From an uncultured Bacilli bacterium (lineage in GTDB: Bacteria; Bacillota_I; Bacilli_A; RF39; UBA660): 22,491 bases of DNA. The first letter of the stretch is position 1; each line of letters opens with the position of its first letter. The translations under genes and the position numbers were made by a program. The notes below the pieces were generated by a model that did not search any database, was not told the origin of the DNA, and saw only the letters and a list, made by a program, of their open reading frames with translations. The stretch covers positions 1 through 22,491 of the forward strand of contig CAKOKM010000022.1 of NCBI GenBank assembly GCA_934091015.1, read 5' to 3'. Shown here piece after piece: positions 7,004 through 15,014 of the stretch.

Positions 7004-7565
7004 GGAAGGAACAATTATAGGAATATTAACCTTTGTTATCATATTTTTAATCGCATTTGTTATCATAAAACTTATATTTAAACCGATTAAAACTTCAACT
7101 GCATTATTATTAACGTTGCCAGCCATTTCTACTTGTGGAATTGCCCTATTAATTTATAAATTTTTTAGAAATGCATCATATGGAACAGGTGGAACATCTA
7201 ATATTTATACAAGTAAAAACTATTCTGGAACTATGCCTACAAATTTTGAACTAAATGAAGCAGAAGAATTAAAGTCAAAGAAACCAGCAAGTAATCATAC
7301 AGATAATTTTGGAAAAACAACATACTATGATGAACAAGGAAATTATATGGGAGAAGGATTTACCAATGCTTTTGGAGAAACAACTTACACAGATTCAACA
7401 GGAAACTATGTTGGACAAAGTGTAAATAATGGTCATGGTCAAAAAATATATACAGATGCAAATGAAAATATAACAACAAGCAATACAAATTATGCTGGCG
7501 AAAAAACATTTGATGATGGAACAACAACTAGTTCTGATTCATTTGGAAATAACTATTATCATTAG
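7002..7565 (+). CDS. Membrane-anchored protein with imperfect 20-residue Gly/Tyr/Asn repeats
   Basis: The 187-residue protein starts MEGTIIGILTFVIIFLIAFV and has two hydrophobic helices, about residues 4-26 and 34-53, separated by a short basic loop (KLIFKPIK). After a Gly/Ser linker comes a hydrophilic tail with about four imperfect repeats of about 20 residues: NFGKTTYYDEQGNYMGEGFT, then versions beginning AFGETTYTD, GHGQKIYTD and YAGEKTFDD. The pattern (aromatic, Asp, turn, Gly-Asn, aromatic) recalls the short beta-hairpin repeats of surface and wall-associated proteins. I do not recognise the family. It is followed after 28 bases by the 7594 gene, which has its own AGGAGG site, and the two are likely co-transcribed. 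The promoter and leader are duplicated at 718-814 without the gene. Confidence 0.7.
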   Translation: MEGTIIGILTFVIIFLIAFVIIKLIFKPIKTSTALLLTLPAISTCGIALLIYKFFRNASYGTGGTSNIYTSKNYSGTMPTNFELNEAEELKSKKPASNHTDNFGKTTYYDEQGNYMGEGFTNAFGETTYTDSTGNYVGQSVNNGHGQKIYTDANENITTSNTNYAGEKTFDDGTTTSSDSFGNNYYH

Positions 7566-7593
7566 TACTTATTAGTAATAAGGAGGTAAAATT

Positions 7594-8817
7594 ATGTCTA
7601 ATAATTCAAACATTAAAAAGAAAGCAATCGCTCTAGTTCAAGAGTGGGGAGCAGGTAAAATAAGTATTGGAACCGAATTTAAATTAATGGGAACTGATCG
7701 AATACTAAAATTAATCGAAAGTGAAGGATATCCCTATGGAAAATTAATCTTTAATGATGGAGAAGAATTTAACATCGGAAAATATTTTAATTTCTTCTTT
7801 TTACCTAATACATTAGAAAAAACAGAACAAGAGAAAAGCCCAGTCTATAATGAAGAACTTTGGGACGAAATTGCTGAAACTATTAAGCAAGATAAAGATA
7901 GTTCAATTATAAAAACCTTTGTAAGTGAGCAAGAAAATAAATCATATCATAATATTACATTTTATGATGTTACAGAAATAATTGAAGCAATAATTAAATT
8001 GCCTAATACAACTCCAAAAGATTATCCCAAACAATTATATAATTATTTAATTTATAATAATTATCCATATTTTACAAAAGAAAAATTGTATAAGTTATTT
8101 TCCACCTGTGAGTTTCACAAAACAACGCAAAAAAATTATATTAAAGTTATAAAAAAGAATGAAAATATAGGATATCTAGTTGCGAATAGTGGCAAATATA
8201 TATTTGTTCCTAAAAAACAAAATTTAAAAGATGAATATGCCTATGAAAATAATCAATCAATCGGATTTTTTAACACAGCCGAAAATTATTTAGAAATTGC
8301 CTTATCTTCAATTGAAAGATATAAAAAACAATTTGTGCCTATCTATAATACATCACCTAACAAAAGTAAAGAAAGTTATAGTTATCAAGCAGATGCTTCA
8401 ATAAAAACTTTACTCGCATTTTCCTGCGAATGCTACATAAAATCATTATTAATAAATGAAGGATTTGATTTAGCCAACCTAAAAAGTCATAAATTATCCG
8501 TACTTTTTACTTCACTAGGTGATGACCAAATTGCTAAGATTTTCGCATTCATGGAACGAAATGGTTATAATTTAGAAAATAGTATATATAATCAAATTTA
8601 CAAAACAAATGATTTAACTGAAAAATTCATGTTAGATTTAGCTATGGTTGATGATGCATTTGTTGATTCGAGATATTCTGCCGAAGATGATAAAAATACC
8701 GATTATAATTTCTTATATCAACTTGCCTTAGCACTTAGACATTATTCTAAAAAAGAATATATGACTAGTTCCCCATTTGATGAATCTATATCATCAATTA
8801 TTAAGAACAAAAAGTAA
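7594..8817 (+). CDS. Uncharacterised protein with possible HEPN-like C-terminal domain
   Basis: The 407-residue protein has no signal peptide or membrane segment. The N-terminal part (to about residue 90) contains a small beta-rich segment (ISIGTEFKLMG, then GKLIFNDGEEFNIGKYF). The C-terminal part (about 225-407) is helical: a run around ADASIKTLLAFSCECYIKSL, then LKSHKLSVLFTSLGDD and VDDAFVDSRYSAEDD. This helix - (G/S)H(D/K)L - helix - D/SRY order resembles HEPN domains, which in many systems are RNases or their inactive relatives, but a clear Rx4-6H catalytic motif is not evident. It sits in an apparent two-gene operon behind the membrane protein at 7002 and is preceded by AGGAGGT (7581-7587). 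Function unknown; the HEPN suggestion is tentative. Confidence 0.6.
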   Translation: MSNNSNIKKKAIALVQEWGAGKISIGTEFKLMGTDRILKLIESEGYPYGKLIFNDGEEFNIGKYFNFFFLPNTLEKTEQEKSPVYNEELWDEIAETIKQDKDSSIIKTFVSEQENKSYHNITFYDVTEIIEAIIKLPNTTPKDYPKQLYNYLIYNNYPYFTKEKLYKLFSTCEFHKTTQKNYIKVIKKNENIGYLVANSGKYIFVPKKQNLKDEYAYENNQSIGFFNTAENYLEIALSSIERYKKQFVPIYNTSPNKSKESYSYQADASIKTLLAFSCECYIKSLLINEGFDLANLKSHKLSVLFTSLGDDQIAKIFAFMERNGYNLENSIYNQIYKTNDLTEKFMLDLAMVDDAFVDSRYSAEDDKNTDYNFLYQLALALRHYSKKEYMTSSPFDESISSIIKNKK

Positions 8818-8860
8818 TTAAGTTATTTAATAAATAATAAGATTAAAAAAATACTTAAAG

Positions 8861-8900
8861 AAAAAACTAAAAAGTAATATCCAAACTCTTTTTAGTTTTT
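8861..8900. terminator. Bidirectional terminator between convergent genes
   Basis: AAAAACTAAAAAG (8862-8874) pairs perfectly with CTTTTTAGTTTTT (8888-8900), 13 bp, loop of 13. It has A/T runs on both sides and so can serve both the plus-strand 7594 gene and the minus-strand Sel1 gene, whose last codons and stop form part of the stem. Confidence 0.75.
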
Positions 8901-10342
8901 ATTTTATCTAAAACACCTTTAATTATTTTTTTATATTCATCATTATAGAGTTCATGGTTCTCTATTAAACTTTTATAATAATATACTTTTTCTAAATCAT
9001 GTCTATCATAATAAATATATAATAATTCACATAAAGAATCGATTAAAACACTAGCATAATTAAAATATTGAATTGCTTTATCTACATTTTTAACTATCTT
9101 ATTTTCTAATGAACCAGTTAAATAAAAGTACTTTGCAAGATAATAATAAGACCAAATATTTCTTTCCTTAACCGAAACATCCAAAGCCTTGTTAAAATAA
9201 ACAAAGGCATTTTTATAATCCTTTCTATTCAAATAGATAATTCCTAATTCTTTACATCCGTAGCTTTCACCTAACGATGCACTTTTACAAAAATATTCAA
9301 AAACCTTTTCATTATCTTTACCTTTATAGTAATTAGCTAGGTTATTAAAAGCATAAGCATAATTCTTACTGGCAGCTTCCTTAAATAACCTAAAAGCCTT
9401 ATCCTCATCTTGTTTAACACCATACCCATTTTGATACATTATTCCCAAAGAATTAATAGCTGCAACACTTCCCAAATTTTTAGCTTTTTCAAAATACTCA
9501 ATAGCCTTATCATATTCATAATTTCCTATGAGGCCATTTTTAACCATATTCCCCATCATCCAATATGCCGAAGGATGATTTTTTAATGCAGCTTTCTCAA
9601 AATAATTAAAAGCTTTACCATAATTAGGTTTTCCCTCAAATTCTCCTCTATATTCCTTTTTGCCAAGTTCATAATTAGCGTAAGGATTATCTTGGTTAGC
9701 AAGATTAACTAAAGAAAAATCAAAATTACTACCATCATTCATTTCGAGTATCAAAAAATTTTGCAAATCATTAACCGAAATATCCGTATTTTCTAAAATT
9801 GTCTCTACCACATTCTTAATTTTTTCATCTACATATAAAGGCTGTTTCTTTTCAAGAACAGCAAACATAATTAAATTAGCAAATAACTCATAATAATTTT
9901 CATTTTTATATAATTCTCTAAATGAACAAATATGATCACTATTAACACTCGCATCATTTTTACCAATATTATATAATTTACAACAAATGTTTTTTAACTC
10001 TCCATTTTGATTAATTACATTGATATCGTTTTCACTATAAATAGCGCCTTCCACAATTGTTAAAATATTACAAATTATTTCTTTAAAAACAGTTTTATCT
10101 TTATCAAATTTTTTTCTTAAATTAATATAGATTTGTTTATAATTATCACCAATTCCCCTTGAACCTATACAATAATTATTAACTGTCGAATTATTAATGT
10201 AATCCGCACTAAAAATAGCACAAAAAATTTCTCCTTGAATAGCCGAAGATTTATTCTTGCTTTCTTCCTTAATAACGTTAATCACATTTCCCAAAGACAA
10301 ATGACTATAACCATCATTTAATTTAACATATTTTCTTTTCAT
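8867..10342 (-). CDS. Sel1-like repeat (SLR/TPR) protein
   Basis: The 491-residue protein has an N-terminal domain of about 110 residues (GYSHLSLGNVINVIKEE, GEIFCAIFSADYINNSTVNN, then GSRGIGDNYKQIYINLRKKF) followed from about residue 220 by Sel1/TPR helical repeats. Clear units include YGKAFNYFEKAALKNHPSAY, YDKAIEYFEKAKNLGSVAAI and DKAFRLFKEAASKNYAYAF, each with the G-x2-Y-x2-G-x-G or AxxY/F spacing of the family. Such repeats are protein-interaction scaffolds, often in signalling. It is predicted to be cytoplasmic, with no signal peptide. I start it at ATG 10342 rather than the TTG at 10360: the TTG lies in the promoter. There is no ribosome site; the transcript appears to start at the ATG. 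It is convergent with the 7594 gene and divergent from the symporter. Confidence 0.82.
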   Translation of the reverse strand: MKRKYVKLNDGYSHLSLGNVINVIKEESKNKSSAIQGEIFCAIFSADYINNSTVNNYCIGSRGIGDNYKQIYINLRKKFDKDKTVFKEIICNILTIVEGAIYSENDINVINQNGELKNICCKLYNIGKNDASVNSDHICSFRELYKNENYYELFANLIMFAVLEKKQPLYVDEKIKNVVETILENTDISVNDLQNFLILEMNDGSNFDFSLVNLANQDNPYANYELGKKEYRGEFEGKPNYGKAFNYFEKAALKNHPSAYWMMGNMVKNGLIGNYEYDKAIEYFEKAKNLGSVAAINSLGIMYQNGYGVKQDEDKAFRLFKEAASKNYAYAFNNLANYYKGKDNEKVFEYFCKSASLGESYGCKELGIIYLNRKDYKNAFVYFNKALDVSVKERNIWSYYYLAKYFYLTGSLENKIVKNVDKAIQYFNYASVLIDSLCELLYIYYDRHDLEKVYYYKSLIENHELYNDEYKKIIKGVLDKIKTKKSLDITF

Positions 10343-10348
10343 ACCTAA

Positions 10349-10357
10349 ATCATAACA
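10349..10357 (-). promoter_or_regulatory. Extended -10 of the Sel1 gene, placing the start site on the ATG
   Basis: On the minus strand TGT-TATGAT occupies 10357-10349. Seven bases further is 10342, the A of the ATG, so the mRNA would be leaderless. No good -35 is present. Confidence 0.45.
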
Positions 10358-10362
10358 CAAAG

Positions 10363-10409
10363 TGAATAATTAATGAATACACTTTAAATTTATTGAATAA
10401 TCATGAATA
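10363..10409. promoter_or_regulatory. Two direct repeats, 31 bp apart, in a divergent promoter region
   Basis: TGAATAATTAATGAATA (10363-10379) and TGAATAATCATGAATA (10394-10409) begin 31 bp apart, close to three helical turns. They lie between the leaderless Sel1 promoter and the symporter promoter, a suitable place for a shared regulator. The sequence is very A+T rich, so chance is not excluded. Confidence 0.4.
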
Positions 10410-10432
10410 TTAATTATTTTTAAATTAAACTA

Positions 10433-10450
10433 TATAATTTAAATAGGAGG
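10433..10450 (+). promoter_or_regulatory. -10 box and ribosome site of the symporter
   Basis: TATAAT (10433-10438) and AGGAGG (10445-10450), five bases before ATG 10456. The spacing between -10 and ribosome site leaves almost no leader. The -35 is poor (TTAATT, 17 bases upstream). Confidence 0.55.
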
Positions 10451-10455
10451 AAACA

Positions 10456-11691
10456 ATGAAAAAAATATGGAAAAATTATAAAAGTACCATTATCTTATTA
10501 CTAAGTATAATTATAGGTACAATCATCGGTCTTATCTTTAAAGAAAAAGCCTGTGTATTAAGTCCTTTAGGAGATATCTTCCTCAACTTAATGTTTGTTG
10601 TAATAGTTCCGCTTATATTTTTAACAATTACATCATCAATAATTAAAATGGAAAATCCTAAAAGATTAGGCAAAATTATGATAACAATTCTTATCGTATT
10701 TGCTGTTATGTCAATCATTGCTGCTTTAATAGGAGTAGTATCATCTTATACAATCAAATTAATTGATTCTAAAGATATTAACAATCTAACGAATCTATTA
10801 AATCAAGATGTTGTTATTAGTGAAGAAGTAAACATATTGCAAAAAACTGCTAATTTATTAACTGTAAATGATTTTTACAAAATATTAAGTAAAGATAATA
10901 TAATTGCTATTTTAGTGTTCTCAATTATTTTTGGTTTTGCTATTCGTAAAAGTAAAGATAAAGGTAAAAAGGTAAGTGAACTAATATTAAGTCTTAATGA
11001 AGTAGTCATAAACATCGTAAACATTATTATGTATTATGCACCTATTGGTTTAGGTTGTTTCATAGCAACTCTTATTGGTAGTTATGGAAGTGTAATTGCT
11101 ATTGGTTTTCTTAAAACATTTATAGTTTATACTCTTGTTTGTATATTTATCTACATATTTGTTTATAGTGCATATGTCCTACTAGTTAGTGGTAAAAAAG
11201 GATTAAAAGCCTACTGGAAAAATATTATTGGACCTTCAACAACAGCCCTAGCAACTTGTTCATCAGCGGCCACTATCCCGATAAATATTAAATATACCAA
11301 GGAAATGGGAGTGCCAAGTGATATTGCCGAAACAACAATTCCCATGGGAACCAGTTTTCATAAAGATGGCTCAGTTGTTGGCAGCGCCTTTAAAATAATG
11401 TTCTTAATTTACTTATTTGGTAAAGATATAAACATTTTAACTATTTTAGGAGTTTCTTTGCTTTCAACATTACTTATAACCGCTGTTCCAATTGGTGGAG
11501 GAACTATATCCGAAATGTTTATTTTACAAATTCTTGGCTTCCCATCATCTGCCTTACCAATCCTTTCGATTATTGCCACAATAATAGATGCACCTGCAAC
11601 TGTTTTAAATGTTGTTGGCGACTCTTGCTCATCCCTTATAGTAGCTAGAATAATAGATGGAAAAAAATTTCTTAAATCAAATCATAAATAA
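10456..11691 (+). CDS. Dicarboxylate/amino acid:cation symporter (DAACS family)
   Basis: The 411-residue integral membrane protein belongs to the SDF/glutamate-transporter family, which moves amino acids or dicarboxylates with Na+ or H+ in a trimeric elevator. The two hairpin and unwound-helix signatures are present: the Ser/Thr-rich HP1 tip ALATCSSAATIP (264-275), the TM7 motif PMGTSFHKDGS (296-306, in place of the usual NMDGT), HP2 around AVPIGGGT, and TM8 IDAPATVLNVVGDS (377-390). In TM8 the Arg that binds the side-chain carboxylate of Asp/Glu (Arg397 of GltPh) aligns with Ala381, while Thr382, Asn385 and Asp389 are kept. The substrate is therefore probably neutral or otherwise not a simple acidic amino acid. 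It stands alone between two promoters. Confidence 0.92.
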   Translation: MKKIWKNYKSTIILLLSIIIGTIIGLIFKEKACVLSPLGDIFLNLMFVVIVPLIFLTITSSIIKMENPKRLGKIMITILIVFAVMSIIAALIGVVSSYTIKLIDSKDINNLTNLLNQDVVISEEVNILQKTANLLTVNDFYKILSKDNIIAILVFSIIFGFAIRKSKDKGKKVSELILSLNEVVINIVNIIMYYAPIGLGCFIATLIGSYGSVIAIGFLKTFIVYTLVCIFIYIFVYSAYVLLVSGKKGLKAYWKNIIGPSTTALATCSSAATIPINIKYTKEMGVPSDIAETTIPMGTSFHKDGSVVGSAFKIMFLIYLFGKDINILTILGVSLLSTLLITAVPIGGGTISEMFILQILGFPSSALPILSIIATIIDAPATVLNVVGDSCSSLIVARIIDGKKFLKSNHK

Positions 11692-11710
11692 TATTTAATT
11701 TTACCATCAC

Positions 11711-11740
11711 TTTACATAAACAAAAACAATTTGCTATAAT
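11711..11740 (+). promoter_or_regulatory. Promoter of cardiolipin synthase
   Basis: TTTACA (11711-11716), 18 bases, TATAAT (11735-11740) preceded by TGC, giving an extended -10. A strong consensus promoter. Confidence 0.75.
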
Positions 11741-11776
11741 CACATTAGAGATACTACGCCAGTGGAAGGTGATAAC

Positions 11777-13285
11777 ATGAAAAAAATAATTGAAAGAACA
11801 TTCTTAATTATATTAAGTATTTTAATCGAATTCATATTGAGTTATGAATTAATGACCTACTTTTATAATGAATTTTATTTAATTCAAATTTTAATAACTA
11901 TTATATCTTTTCTAATTGTATCCAACATTGTTAAAAATAGTAAAAGTATTATAAATGACTTATTATGGATTATTTTAATATTGCTTTTCCCATTAGCAGG
12001 AATATTTATCTATTTAATGGTTAAACGTAGTATAAAAGGAAGCAAATTATTAAAAAATATTCAAAAAGAAACTAAAGAATCACTTAAATATTACCAAAAA
12101 AATAAAGAAATAACTGAAGAAATAAATGACAAACAAAAAGATATATTAAAATATTTAAATAACTTTCTAAACTATCCAGTTAGTAAAAATAATCAAATTA
12201 AATATTATAAAGATGGTGAAGACTTTTTTCCTGACTTTCTAAATGATTTAAAAAACGCTAAAAAATATATATTTTTAGAATATTTTATAATATCTAATGA
12301 AGGAACCATGTGGACTCAAATTTTAAATATCTTAAAAGAAAAAGTTAAAGAAGGAATTGAAGTAAGAATTATGTATGATGACATGGGGTGTGTGACCTAT
12401 CTTCCTGAAAACTATCCAAAATATTTAGAATCATTAAATATAAAATGTACAGTCTTTAATAAGCTTAAAATATATAATGGAATCTTTATGAACAACAGGG
12501 ATCATCGTAAAATAACTGTTATTGATGGTAAAATTGCCTATACTGGTGGATTAAACTTTTCAGATGAATACATAAATAAGTTACCAAGATTTGGTTATTG
12601 GAAAGACAACGCTATTAAATTAGAAGGAGATTCAGTTTGGAATTTAACTGTAATGTTTTTAACCTTATGGAATTCTTATCATAAAGAAGACGATAATTAT
12701 TTAAAGTTTAAAACTCCATCTGACAAATCAATCAAACCTAATGGATACATTTCCTGTTATGGATCAGTTCCTTTAAATGGAATTCTTGAAGGAGAAGATG
12801 TTTACTTAAATATCATTAATAAAGCAGTTAATTATGTTTATATAACAACCCCATATTTAATAATAGATACCGATATGATTAATGCCTTAATTTTAGCCGT
12901 CAAAAGAGGAGTAGATGTTAAAATAATTATTCCTAATATTCCTGATAAAAAAATTGTTTATGAATTAACAAAATCATATGCTAAAAATTTAGTTGAAAAT
13001 GGCGTTAAAGTATATACTTATACACCTGGATTTATTCATAGTAAAATATTTGTATCAGATGACAATAAAGCAACTGTCGGAACCATTAATCTTGATTATA
13101 GAAGTTTATATCTTCACTTTGAAAATGGTGTATATTTAGAAGAAGTAAATGAAATAAAAGATATTCATAGTGATGTTAAAGAAATAATTAAAGAATCACA
13201 CCAATTAACAAAAAAAGATGTAACTTATAATATATATCGAAGATTATGGCAATCAATATTAAGATTTTTTGCCCCATTCTTTTAA
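11777..13285 (+). CDS. cls: Cardiolipin synthase (phospholipase D superfamily)
   Basis: Cls joins two phosphatidylglycerol molecules into cardiolipin and glycerol at the membrane. The 502-residue length is normal. Two N-terminal membrane helices (about residues 4-25 and 30-80, the second region holding two segments, the last around LLWIILILLFPLAGIFIYL) precede two phospholipase D repeats. Each has an HKD motif: H243-R-K245...D250 followed by GKIAYTGGLNF, and H421-S-K423...D428 followed by GTINLDYRS. I start at ATG 11777, with GAAGGTG at 11765-11771; the in-frame GTG at 11762 lies upstream of this site. The gene has its own strong promoter and terminator and so is monocistronic. Confidence 0.95.
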   Translation: MKKIIERTFLIILSILIEFILSYELMTYFYNEFYLIQILITIISFLIVSNIVKNSKSIINDLLWIILILLFPLAGIFIYLMVKRSIKGSKLLKNIQKETKESLKYYQKNKEITEEINDKQKDILKYLNNFLNYPVSKNNQIKYYKDGEDFFPDFLNDLKNAKKYIFLEYFIISNEGTMWTQILNILKEKVKEGIEVRIMYDDMGCVTYLPENYPKYLESLNIKCTVFNKLKIYNGIFMNNRDHRKITVIDGKIAYTGGLNFSDEYINKLPRFGYWKDNAIKLEGDSVWNLTVMFLTLWNSYHKEDDNYLKFKTPSDKSIKPNGYISCYGSVPLNGILEGEDVYLNIINKAVNYVYITTPYLIIDTDMINALILAVKRGVDVKIIIPNIPDKKIVYELTKSYAKNLVENGVKVYTYTPGFIHSKIFVSDDNKATVGTINLDYRSLYLHFENGVYLEEVNEIKDIHSDVKEIIKESHQLTKKDVTYNIYRRLWQSILRFFAPFF

Positions 13286-13286
13286 T

Positions 13287-13318
13287 ACTCAACTAACAGT
13301 TGAGTTTTATTTTATTTA
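13287..13318 (+). terminator. Intrinsic terminator of cls
   Basis: ACTCAACT (13287-13294), loop AAC, AGTTGAGT (13298-13305), then TTTTATTTTATTT. It begins one base after the cls stop. Confidence 0.85.
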
Positions 13319-13321
13319 AAG

Positions 13322-13352
13322 TTGATTTACTCTTTTAAAGATTTATTATAAA
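13322..13352 (+). promoter_or_regulatory. Possible promoter of the rhodanese operon
   Basis: TTGATT (13322-13327) and TATAAA (13347-13352) at a long 19-base spacing. AAGG at 13367-13370 is the ribosome site for ATG 13378. Confidence 0.4.
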
Positions 13353-13377
13353 TTTTATTTAGAAAGAAGGAAAGAAA

Positions 13378-14082
13378 ATGAAAAAGAAATTATTTTATGT
13401 TTTATTAGCAATCCTAATATTAAGTCTAGGACTAAATATATATAATCTTGTTAATAGAAAAACATCTAAGGTATCAGATTTACCTAAACCAGAATTATCT
13501 GAAGGATTAAGGGGACAATATGGAATTGATAAAAACATCAATGAAACAACAATAGATAACTACTTAAATAGAACAGATACAGTATATCGTGATGTGCGTA
13601 TGTTAGAAGACACCGCAACATGGGAAAATAAAGGTGGAGACAGATATTTAACTGGATATATAAAAGGATTTGAAATAATTCCATCACCATATTTAGCAAG
13701 TTATACTGACGCATACATAAAACAAAAAGAAAAAGAAAATGTAAGTGGTTTATATACTGGTAAAACATTATTCACATTAAACGAAGATGGAACATATAGT
13801 GCAAATTATAAAGAATCAATGGATATATTAGAAGCAATATTTCCAAAAGATAAAAATATCTTCATATTATGTGGAGCAGGTGGTTATGCTGGTCAAGTAA
13901 AAGATATGCTTGTTTCATTAGGATGGAATAAAGATTTAGTTAGAAATATAGGCGGATTCTGGTACTATGAAGGAAAAAACACTATTCAAGTTAAAGAAAC
14001 TATAAATGGTAAAGATTATTATAATTTTAGTAAAGTTCCATACTATAATATAGATTTTAAATCTTTACATAGTGTTAAATAA
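13378..14082 (+). CDS. Membrane-anchored rhodanese-like protein
   Basis: The 234-residue protein begins with a basic, then hydrophobic N-terminal helix (residues about 4-25) with no lipobox, so it is probably an uncleaved anchor facing outward. The rest resembles a rhodanese fold: YRDVRML near residue 71 corresponds to the conserved DVR strand, YIKGFEIIPSPYL to the GHIPGA segment, and FILCGAGGYAG (162-172) to the active-site loop with Cys165. The closing NIGGFWYYEG matches the family's GG.. W end. Rhodaneses carry sulfur as a persulfide on the catalytic Cys. The usual Arg in the loop is missing. The stop overlaps the next gene's start by one base (TAATG), suggesting coupled translation with a thioredoxin-like partner, so an extracytoplasmic sulfur or disulfide relay is likely. 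Confidence 0.75.
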   Translation: MKKKLFYVLLAILILSLGLNIYNLVNRKTSKVSDLPKPELSEGLRGQYGIDKNINETTIDNYLNRTDTVYRDVRMLEDTATWENKGGDRYLTGYIKGFEIIPSPYLASYTDAYIKQKEKENVSGLYTGKTLFTLNEDGTYSANYKESMDILEAIFPKDKNIFILCGAGGYAGQVKDMLVSLGWNKDLVRNIGGFWYYEGKNTIQVKETINGKDYYNFSKVPYYNIDFKSLHSVK

Positions 14083-14540
14083 TGAAAAATAAAAATATAT
14101 TAATAATAATCGGAATTATAATATTAATTACTATAATAATATCATTAAATCTTAATTTAAAAAGTAAAATTAATTTATCAGAGCAATACTATCAATATGG
14201 AACAATTAAAGATATAACTAAAGAAGAATTATTAACTAAAATAAATAATAAAGAAAATTTTATCTTATTTACAAATAACAACTTTTGCACATTTAAGATA
14301 TCTTGTGAAGAAATATTTAAAGAAAGCGCTCAAGAATTAAATATAACGATTTTAAAAATCCCGTTTGATGAATTTAAAACAACCAAATTACATGACACAA
14401 TAAAATTTGCTCCATCAGTAATTATTATAAAAGATGGTAAAATTATAGAATATTTAGATCCTGAAAAAAATGATGATTTATCAAAATATCAAGATAAAAA
14501 AGAATTTACATCTTGGATAAAAGAGTATATTAATATATAA
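14082..14540 (+). CDS. Membrane-anchored thioredoxin-like protein with CX5C
   Basis: The 152-residue protein has an N-terminal hydrophobic anchor (residues about 5-24) and a thioredoxin-like domain: strand ENFILFTNNNF, two cysteines at 69 and 75, and a cis-proline strand FAPSVIIIKDGKII with Pro111. The cysteines are separated by five residues (CTFKISC) rather than the usual CXXC, so normal dithiol exchange would need a rearranged loop. It overlaps the upstream rhodanese-like gene by one base and they probably act together outside the membrane. A structural or substrate-specific role is an alternative. Confidence 0.7.
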   Translation: MKNKNILIIIGIIILITIIISLNLNLKSKINLSEQYYQYGTIKDITKEELLTKINNKENFILFTNNNFCTFKISCEEIFKESAQELNITILKIPFDEFKTTKLHDTIKFAPSVIIIKDGKIIEYLDPEKNDDLSKYQDKKEFTSWIKEYINI

Positions 14541-14555
14541 TATTTAAGATGACTT

Positions 14556-15014
14556 ATGAAAAATAGAGAAGAATTTGAAAATATAATTAAAGATATAAAA
14601 GAAAATGAAACAGTTAATTTAATGAAAAATTATAGACAACATTTTAACACATCATGCTTTGAACACTGCTATAATGCTTCATATTACTGTTTTTTAATAG
14701 CTAAAAAATTACATTGGGATTATATCTCAGTTGCTAGATCAGCTATGCTTCATGATTTATTTTTATATGACTGGCGTAAAAGAGAAAATAATCGTAAAAG
14801 ATTTCATGCTTTTAGACACGGAAATATTGCTTGTCAAAATGCTTGCAAATTATTTAGTTTAACCGAAAAAGAACAAAATATAATAAAAAGGCATATGTTT
14901 CCAGTAACACCTATTCCACCAAATTCTAAGGAAGGCTTATTATTAACTTTAATAGATAAATACTGTGGATTAATAGAAATAAAAAGCTACTTTAAGAGGA
15001 ATCATGAAAATTAA
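14556..15014 (+). CDS. HD-domain metal-dependent phosphohydrolase
   Basis: The 152-residue protein matches the HD superfamily. The metal ligands appear as H37 (FEHCYN), H66-D67 (MLHDLF) and D134 (LIDKYC); H84/H88 (FHAFRHG) and H113 (KRHMFP) are further histidines in the usual intermediate positions. HD enzymes of this short type hydrolyse phosphoesters, often of nucleotides, but the substrate cannot be read from sequence. It has only a weak ribosome site. It lies 15 bases after the thioredoxin-like gene and overlaps the next gene by 11 bases, so it belongs to the same operon. Confidence 0.85.
   Translation: MKNREEFENIIKDIKENETVNLMKNYRQHFNTSCFEHCYNASYYCFLIAKKLHWDYISVARSAMLHDLFLYDWRKRENNRKRFHAFRHGNIACQNACKLFSLTEKEQNIIKRHMFPVTPIPPNSKEGLLLTLIDKYCGLIEIKSYFKRNHEN

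Noticed and set aside
8867..8869. Stop of the Sel1 gene as possible readthrough or truncation site
   Set aside because: The stop falls in a perfect bidirectional terminator stem, the expected end of the gene.
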